This document shows, in pieces, positions 36,343 to 41,096 of a DNA stretch of 41,096 bases. The notes under the pieces are model-generated. The model saw only the letters and a program-made list of their open reading frames with translations. It did not search any database and was not told the DNA's origin. A program made the position numbers and the translations under genes. Origin of the DNA: Vibrio rumoiensis 1S-45 (lineage in GTDB: Bacteria; Pseudomonadota; Gammaproteobacteria; Enterobacterales; Vibrionaceae); assembly GCF_000286955.2 (NCBI RefSeq), contig NZ_AJYK02000107.1:1-41096 (forward strand). The letters run 5' to 3'. Each line of letters starts with the position of its first letter. Position 1 is the first letter of the stretch.

Positions 36343-37233
36343 TTACACATTCACTAAAACACCGGTGCCAATTACCGCAAGCAATGCACCAACCCAAGCA
36401 AAAGGAGAGGGGCGTTGTTTGGTGTAGAGCCAAAGTAGCGGCAAAATCATAATCGGTGTGGTGGCTGATAATAATGCCACCATACCGACATTGCCTTTTT
36501 GTAGCGCGTAGAGAATTAATGTCATCCCTACCGCCATTGCCAGAAAACCATTAATGGCAGTTACCCCTAAAATTTTCCAATTAATTCGCTGCAATGGTTT
36601 TGCGATCTTAGCGCCAGTGGCTCTTAAGGTTAGATGAGCGGTAAACGCGGCAATCATACGTATCGCCGATGCCGCAATCGGATCAACCGAAGTTTGCATG
36701 ATGGGTTTGGCTATGATGCCGCCCATTGCTTGGCAAAATGCGGCCAATAGCCCTAAACTAATCGCAATATGCAGTTTTCCCTGTACGGTTTCCCAAGTAT
36801 GTTGGTTAGTTTGTTTACGTCCAAAGAAAATGGCGATGACCACACCAGAGAAAACCAGAATAGCCCCAAATAACTCAATGCCATTTAATGTTTCATGAAA
36901 GAGCCAATAGCCGAGTAAAGCAGAAAAAACAGCATGGCAAGAGAAGAGTAAGCCTGCCATACGAGGGCCCATGCGATTCATACAAGCAAATAGAGCTGTA
37001 TCACCGATAAAGATGCCAATTAATCCCGACAACGCCATAGGGATCACATGGTTAGATTCTACGGTTGCCCATCCTCCCATAAACCATGCCATGCTAGTCA
37101 GCATGATCGCAGTACAACCCATGCGCCAACGGCTATAAGCAAATGACCCTAAATGACGCGCAGGAGTTACTGATATTAAACTGGAAATTGCCCATAAAGC
37201 GGCAGCGGCTAAGGCAAACCATTCGTAGGTCAT
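36343..37233 (-). CDS. EamA-family (DMT) transporter
   Basis: This is an inner-membrane transporter of 296 residues and about ten helices made of two EamA repeats (about 1-135 and 150-296). The first repeat carries ALSGLIGIFIGDTALFACMNRMGPRMAGLL, shared with DMT-family members that export small metabolites. The second repeat holds GFLAMAVGMTLILYALQKGNVGMVALLS. The substrate cannot be told. It ends 8 bases from the convergent epmA gene with no terminator visible between. It follows the phosphodiesterase gene by 32 bases on the same strand, likely co-transcribed. Confidence 0.85.
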   Translation of the reverse strand: MTYEWFALAAAALWAISSLISVTPARHLGSFAYSRWRMGCTAIMLTSMAWFMGGWATVESNHVIPMALSGLIGIFIGDTALFACMNRMGPRMAGLLFSCHAVFSALLGYWLFHETLNGIELFGAILVFSGVVIAIFFGRKQTNQHTWETVQGKLHIAISLGLLAAFCQAMGGIIAKPIMQTSVDPIAASAIRMIAAFTAHLTLRATGAKIAKPLQRINWKILGVTAINGFLAMAVGMTLILYALQKGNVGMVALLSATTPIMILPLLWLYTKQRPSPFAWVGALLAVIGTGVLVNV

Positions 37234-37265
37234 GGTGTTCTACTCTTTGAATATAAAGGACGGTG

Positions 37266-37979
37266 TTATTGCCACATAAATTGCGTTGGTTGAGGGTAGT
37301 GCTCAATTGCCTTAGCAGGGCAGTCACAAAACACACCATCTACGCCGATTTCGTTCAACCATTGCCAATCTTCTGGTTGATTGACGGTATAGACATATAC
37401 AGCTAAACCTAATTGTTTAGCATGCTGAACATACTCTTCATCGATCACATCTAGGTCTAAATTAATGCTGGTGGCCCCAATCTTGTTTGCAAATGAAGCT
37501 TTATCTGTGCCTTTTGATGCAGATAATGCGCCAATCAACCATTGAGATTGCTCTTCTTTTAACTGCTTTAACCAATCATGGTTAAATGAAGAAACAATTA
37601 ATTGTTCTAACTGAAAGTGGCAATTCTCTAATGCAAAATTCAAATGTTGATAGAGCAAATCATGGTGGCTAATACCTTTAAGCTCTATATTCAAAGCGCA
37701 TTGACCATCCACTAACTTCAAAACCTCAATTAAAGTCGGAATGTTTTCTGTTTTGGCGATTTTGACTTGCTTGAGTTTCTCGGCACTTAACCAGTGAAGT
37801 TTTCCAATGTGATCGGTGGTGCGATTAAGCCACTTATCATGGATCACCCAGAATTGACCATCATGTTCATGCACATCGATTTCGATTGCTTGAACGCCCA
37901 TATCGATTGCTGCTTGGATCGCAATGAGTGTATTTTCAGGATGGGTGGAGCGAGCGCCACGGTGAGCAATGATCAACAT
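37266..37979 (-). CDS. ugpQ: Glycerophosphodiester phosphodiesterase
   Basis: This hydrolyses glycerophosphodiesters (from phospholipid turnover) to glycerol-3-phosphate and an alcohol. The 237 residues form a single GDPD TIM-barrel. The catalytic and metal motifs are HRGARSTHPENT (H6, R7, E15), EIDVHEHDGQFWVIHD (about 38-53) with the second histidine, and NIELKG (about 95-100). No signal peptide is present, so it is cytoplasmic like UgpQ. The gene symbol is by resemblance; other GDPD paralogues are possible. A transporter gene follows. Confidence 0.85.
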   Translation of the reverse strand: MLIIAHRGARSTHPENTLIAIQAAIDMGVQAIEIDVHEHDGQFWVIHDKWLNRTTDHIGKLHWLSAEKLKQVKIAKTENIPTLIEVLKLVDGQCALNIELKGISHHDLLYQHLNFALENCHFQLEQLIVSSFNHDWLKQLKEEQSQWLIGALSASKGTDKASFANKIGATSINLDLDVIDEEYVQHAKQLGLAVYVYTVNQPEDWQWLNEIGVDGVFCDCPAKAIEHYPQPTQFMWQ

Positions 37980-38056
37980 AATAAATCACTCTTTAAAGTC
38001 TTTAAAATTCGATAGTAGTGGAAGTGGTTATGGTTTGGCTAGTGAGATATTTTTAA

Positions 38057-38089
38057 TATACCCAAGTACCTTCAAGTAAGAAAGGTATA
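38057..38089. repeat. Short TATACC-family repeat
   Basis: TATACC (38057-38062) and GGTATA (38084-38089) flank CAAGTACCTTCAAGTAAGAA. The inner CTTCAAG matches the core of the 24.4 kb copy, but only one half of the stem is kept. It lies between psd and the phosphodiesterase gene, just after the psd terminator. Confidence 0.5.
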
Positions 38090-38121
38090 AAAAAGGGTGA
38101 CCATCATTGATAGCCACCCTT
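38086..38121 (-). terminator. Terminator downstream of psd
   Basis: AAGGGTG (38093-38099) pairs with CACCCTT (38115-38121), with partial pairing inside, and the minus strand continues with T's. It fits a rho-independent terminator of psd. Confidence 0.75.
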
Positions 38122-38146
38122 CAAAATTTAATGAGCGAGAAGGTTA

Positions 38147-39064
38147 TTATTGATTGTTAGATGGAATCTCTGTTTCAGAGTTATCTGATGCAGTGCTTTT
38201 AGCTTCTAACTGATGTGCATAAGGCGTACCAAGTACTGTGACTTCACCTTCTGCCATACTTGAATCGAAACGAATTTGATCTTTAGCAAATAGGTTAATA
38301 ACGGTTGAGCCAAGTTTAAAACGACCCATTTCTTCACCTTTTTTGAATCGAATCGCCTTCTCACCTTCAGTTTCATAGTTCCAACGGTGAACCGAAGAAC
38401 CAGTAGGTGGTGTAATCGTTCCCCCCCACACAACTTCAATGCTACCAACAATAGTCGCACCAACAAGTACTTGAGCCATGGGACCAAATTCAGTATCAAA
38501 AATACATACCACACGCTCGTTACGTGCAAAAAGATTTGGCACGTTAGCAGCGGTTAATGGATTCACTGAAAATAGATCGCCAGGTACATAAATCATCTGG
38601 CGAAGCACACCATCACATGGCATATGAACACGGTGATAATCGCGTGGAGAAAGGTATAAAGTAGCAAATTCACCATCAATGAATTCATCGGCTAAGGCTT
38701 TATCGCCACCGAGCAATTCTTGAGCGGAGAAATCATGGCCTTTCGCTTGAATTAAACGGCCATTTTCGATTGGACCAAATTGGCTGGTGCGAGCATCCGC
38801 AGGGTGAACAATCACGCTGTTGCCTTCTGCAATAGGGCGAATTCCAGCTTTTAATTCACGAACAAAAAATTCGTTAAAGCTATTGAAGTAAGCTGGGTCA
38901 GAATGAACAGCATCATCCATATTGACGTTATATTGCTTGATGAACCAGCGAATAACCGCGGTAGTGAGGCTGCCCATTTTGGCTGAGGCCAGTTTTCCCA
39001 TTAAACGCGTTAAGCCGTGTTGTGGGATCCAATATTGCAGAGTCACTTTAATTTTATCTATCAC
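38147..39064 (-). CDS. psd: Phosphatidylserine decarboxylase proenzyme
   Basis: Psd makes phosphatidylethanolamine from phosphatidylserine at the inner membrane. It cleaves itself at the LGST motif (251-254), turning S253 into the pyruvoyl cofactor. The self-cleavage triad D90 (HPADA), H147 (YHRVHMP) and S253 is complete. The 305 residues are near the usual length (322 in E. coli), with an acidic Ser/Thr-rich tail after about 285 that is not conserved. It follows rsgA on the same strand after 128 bases, the psd-rsgA-orn order known from E. coli. Confidence 0.95.
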   Translation of the reverse strand: MIDKIKVTLQYWIPQHGLTRLMGKLASAKMGSLTTAVIRWFIKQYNVNMDDAVHSDPAYFNSFNEFFVRELKAGIRPIAEGNSVIVHPADARTSQFGPIENGRLIQAKGHDFSAQELLGGDKALADEFIDGEFATLYLSPRDYHRVHMPCDGVLRQMIYVPGDLFSVNPLTAANVPNLFARNERVVCIFDTEFGPMAQVLVGATIVGSIEVVWGGTITPPTGSSVHRWNYETEGEKAIRFKKGEEMGRFKLGSTVINLFAKDQIRFDSSMAEGEVTVLGTPYAHQLEAKSTASDNSETEIPSNNQ

Positions 39065-39088
39065 GTGAGTATCCGTTTTTGTTAAACA

Positions 39089-39108
39089 TTCCGTAGAGTC
39101 TTACGGAA
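39089..39108. terminator. Small hairpin between rsgA and psd
   Basis: TTCCGTA (39089-39095) pairs with TACGGAA (39102-39108) around six bases. On the minus strand it lies downstream of rsgA and 25 bases upstream of psd. T's beyond it are few, so it is a weak terminator or leader hairpin. Confidence 0.35.
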
Positions 39109-39192
39109 AGGGTAGCCGATTTTACTTAAAAGATAATATCTTGTCAGCAGTTGAATGAGTGTTGCCAAGTTACAAGTTAGTTGAATATAAGG

Positions 39193-40245
39193 CTATAAAT
39201 CTTTCTTATTCTTAGAAAATTGTCGATTCGCTTTATTTTCACCCATACTTTCTATAATGCGATGGTAATTTTCAAAGCGCACTCGAGGAATATCACCTTT
39301 TTCGACCGCTTCACGAATTAAACAGCCAGGATCATCATTATGTTTGCAATCTCGGAACTTACAACCACCTAAGTAAGGGCGGAACTCAGCGAAAGCTTGA
39401 GTGACCTCATCGGCTTCTAAGTGCCATAAGCCAAACTCTCGAACTCCAGGAGAATCAATTAAATCACCACCTTTAGGGAAGTGATATAAGCGAGCAGTGG
39501 TCGTGGTGTGTTGACCTAAACCAGAGTTTTCGGACACATCGCCTTCTAACACTTTTACTTCAGGCATTAATGCATTGACTAAGCTTGATTTACCCACCCC
39601 TGATTGCCCGACGAAAATACTTAAGCGATCTTTTAATGTGTCTTGCAGTTCAGTTAAGCCATCTTCAGTTTCTCGACTAACGAACAACACATCATAACCA
39701 ATGGTTTTATAATGACTTAGTGCTTGTCGATACTGTTCTTGTTCACCATCCGGAATCAGGTCGGTTTTATTGAGTACAATCAAAGGTGCAATATGTAAGG
39801 TTTCAGCGGCAATAAGATAACGATCAATAATGTTTAATGATAATTCAGGTAAAACAGAAGAGACGATCACCATTTGATTCACATTAGCCGCGACGGGTTT
39901 TACTCCATCATAATAATCTGGACGAACGAGAACAGAAGTGCGAGTTTCAACCGCTTCCACGACACCAGAAATACCAGCCATTGATTCAAGGCCTGGTCGC
40001 CAAATAACGCGGTCACCAGATACCAAACTTTCAATGCCACGACGTAAATTACAGCGTTGGATCTCACCGCTTTCTAAATCTTCAATATCGGCATGTTGGC
40101 CAAAGCGAGAAATGACTAACCCTTTTTGCATGCTGCCTAGCATGTTTTCATCCCATTGAATGGAATCTTCTTGGGTTAAACGTTTCTTTTGATTGGTTCG
40201 AACTCGGCGAACTTGGCCTTTAGTGAGTTTTTGCTTTTTTGCCAC
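39193..40245 (-). CDS. rsgA: Small ribosomal subunit GTPase RsgA
   Basis: RsgA checks and releases late 30S ribosome precursors. It is a circularly permuted GTPase: an OB-fold domain (about 37-110), then G4 NKTD (159-162), G1 GQSGVGKSS (213-221) and G3 DSPG (264-267). A C-terminal zinc finger follows with C295, C300, H302 and C308 ([14 protein letters not shown]). The 350 residues match E. coli (350). The Lys/Arg-rich N-terminus is typical. It is divergent from orn. Confidence 0.96.
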   Translation of the reverse strand: MAKKQKLTKGQVRRVRTNQKKRLTQEDSIQWDENMLGSMQKGLVISRFGQHADIEDLESGEIQRCNLRRGIESLVSGDRVIWRPGLESMAGISGVVEAVETRTSVLVRPDYYDGVKPVAANVNQMVIVSSVLPELSLNIIDRYLIAAETLHIAPLIVLNKTDLIPDGEQEQYRQALSHYKTIGYDVLFVSRETEDGLTELQDTLKDRLSIFVGQSGVGKSSLVNALMPEVKVLEGDVSENSGLGQHTTTTARLYHFPKGGDLIDSPGVREFGLWHLEADEVTQAFAEFRPYLGGCKFRDCKHNDDPGCLIREAVEKGDIPRVRFENYHRIIESMGENKANRQFSKNKKDL

Positions 40246-40342
40246 AGGTTATACTTATTCCCTATTGAAGATACTTTAAATTCACAAAGAGTATGTTAGC
40301 AGAGTATGATACCTCTTTTCTGGATAAAAAAGGCAAAGATCT

Positions 40343-40900
40343 ATGTCATTAAATGCGTCTTTCAATGACCAAAACCTTATTTGGGTCGATTTAGAAATGA
40401 CAGGGCTTGATCCTGAAACCCATAAAATCATCGAAATTGCGTCTATTGTGACGGATAGTGAATTGAATATCCTGGCAGAAGGGCCTGTGTTAGCCATTCA
40501 TCAATCAGAAGAAGAACTGGCTAAAATGGATGATTGGTGTACCAATACTCATACTCATAGTGGCTTGGTTAAGCGAGTGCAAGACAGTACAATTTCAGAA
40601 GATGAGGCAGTTGCTCAAACCATCGCTTTTCTTGAAAAATGGGTACCTAAGGGAAAATCACCGATTTGTGGCAATAGCATTGGTCAAGATCGTCGATTCT
40701 TGTACAAGCACATGCCGACTTTAGAAGAGTATTTCCATTATCGTTATGTTGATGTGAGTACGATTAAAGAGTTAACTCGTCGTTGGCAGCCAGAATTATT
40801 GAACGGATTTTCAAAAGCAGGCAGTCATTTAGCTTTAGATGATATTCGTGAATCGATCGCTGAACTGAAATATTACCGTTCTTCAGTGTTCAAAATTTAA
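40343..40900 (+). CDS. orn: Oligoribonuclease
   Basis: Orn degrades 2-5-nucleotide RNAs to mononucleotides and also clears pGpG, the product of cyclic di-GMP breakdown. It is a 3'-5' exonuclease of the DEDDh type: D16 and E18 ([10 protein letters not shown]), D116 (NSIGQDRRF), H162 and D167 ([12 protein letters not shown]). Length is 185, near E. coli (181). It lies 97 bases divergent from rsgA. The GTAAG/CTTAC pair near 40914-40925 with a T-rich tail is a weak terminator at best. Its pGpG activity would complement the diguanylate cyclase elsewhere in the window. Confidence 0.96.
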   Translation: MSLNASFNDQNLIWVDLEMTGLDPETHKIIEIASIVTDSELNILAEGPVLAIHQSEEELAKMDDWCTNTHTHSGLVKRVQDSTISEDEAVAQTIAFLEKWVPKGKSPICGNSIGQDRRFLYKHMPTLEEYFHYRYVDVSTIKELTRRWQPELLNGFSKAGSHLALDDIRESIAELKYYRSSVFKI

Positions 40901-40980
40901 CGTATTTGTGGATGTAAGAGCTTACGTGTTTCTTTTTCAATCAATTAACTCGTTATTTTGATTTTTTTGCAAACTAACAC

Positions 40981-41008
40981 TTGCATCAAAAAAAAATGCT
41001 CTTATAAT
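40981..41008 (+). promoter_or_regulatory. Promoter of the tRNA gene
   Basis: TTGCAT (40981-40986) and TATAAT (41003-41008) are separated by 16 bases, followed by a GC-rich discriminator (GCAGCCC). This is the form of a strong, stringently controlled stable-RNA promoter, about 60 bases upstream of the tRNA 5' end. Confidence 0.8.
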
Positions 41009-41074
41009 TCGCAGCCCTGAACAACGGAAGACGTTCAGGTTAACGAATTCTAATAATTACTAGATTCGTATGAC

Positions 41075-41096
41075 GCGACACTAGCTCAGCTGGTAG
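41075..41096 (+). tRNA. tRNA gene, 5' end only (probably tRNA-Gly)
   Basis: GCGACAC (7-base acceptor strand), TA, GCTC (D stem) and AGCTGGTAG (D loop) are present; the window ends before the anticodon. The identity is not visible. tRNA-Gly is suggested because orn is followed by glycine tRNA genes in E. coli and relatives. Confidence 0.7.

Overview
The window looks like chromosomal DNA of a marine gammaproteobacterium of the family Vibrionaceae, most likely a Vibrio. This rests on gene order and protein similarity recalled from memory, not on a search. The supporting blocks are gpmM/envC divergent from yibN-secB-gpsA-cysE, epmB divergent from efp, frdABCD near epmA, and psd-rsgA divergent from orn followed by a tRNA. 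DNA is moderately AT-rich, with very AT-rich intergenic regions that carry Vibrio-like palindromic repeats.

Layout. 1-0.6 kb: an intergenic repeat and a small GIY-YIG nuclease gene. 0.6-6.7 kb: a capsule/exopolysaccharide export module, wza-wzb-wzc on the minus strand, divergent from ugd (UDP-glucose dehydrogenase). No glycosyltransferase, flippase or polymerase gene is in view. 6.7-9.9 kb: a DHH-family phosphoesterase and a membrane-bound Cache-PAS-GGDEF diguanylate cyclase. 10-18 kb: housekeeping genes envC (frameshifted), gpmM, yibN, secB, gpsA, cysE and a MATE efflux gene (also frameshifted). 18.2-20.4 kb: groES-groEL behind a heat-shock-type promoter. 20.4-22.6 kb: a two-gene operon encoding a short MetE-like methionine synthase (MesD type) and its DUF1852 partner (MesX type). 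22.8-25.7 kb: a ModF-like double ATPase, an MgtC-family membrane protein and a cupin. 26-29.8 kb: an AcuI/YhdH reductase, a LysR regulator, and epmB/efp. 29.9-33.3 kb: fumarate reductase frdABCD. 33.6-35.3 kb: two tandem paralogous exported beta-rich proteins. 35.4-41.1 kb: epmA, an EamA transporter, a glycerophosphodiester phosphodiesterase, psd, rsgA, orn, and the first 22 bases of a tRNA gene cut by the window edge.

How the genes work together. Wza, Wzb and Wzc form the outer-membrane channel, phosphatase and tyrosine kinase of a Wzy-type capsule machine, and Ugd would supply UDP-glucuronate. EpmA and EpmB together make beta-lysyl-EF-P from the efp product, so the EF-P modification set is nearly all here. 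FrdABCD is the anaerobic respiratory fumarate reductase. MesD/MesX would give a folate-independent route to methionine.

Most notable: the MesD-MesX pair; two intergenic palindromic repeat families (one with CGTCAT-type ends, one with TATACC/GGTATA ends), one copy of which sits just upstream of wza; two independent single-base frameshifts (envC and the MATE gene), which are either real gene decay or sequencing errors; and a ModF-like protein whose first ATPase half has lost its P-loop. I found no convincing wholly new multi-gene system, CRISPR array, prophage or insertion sequence with a transposase.
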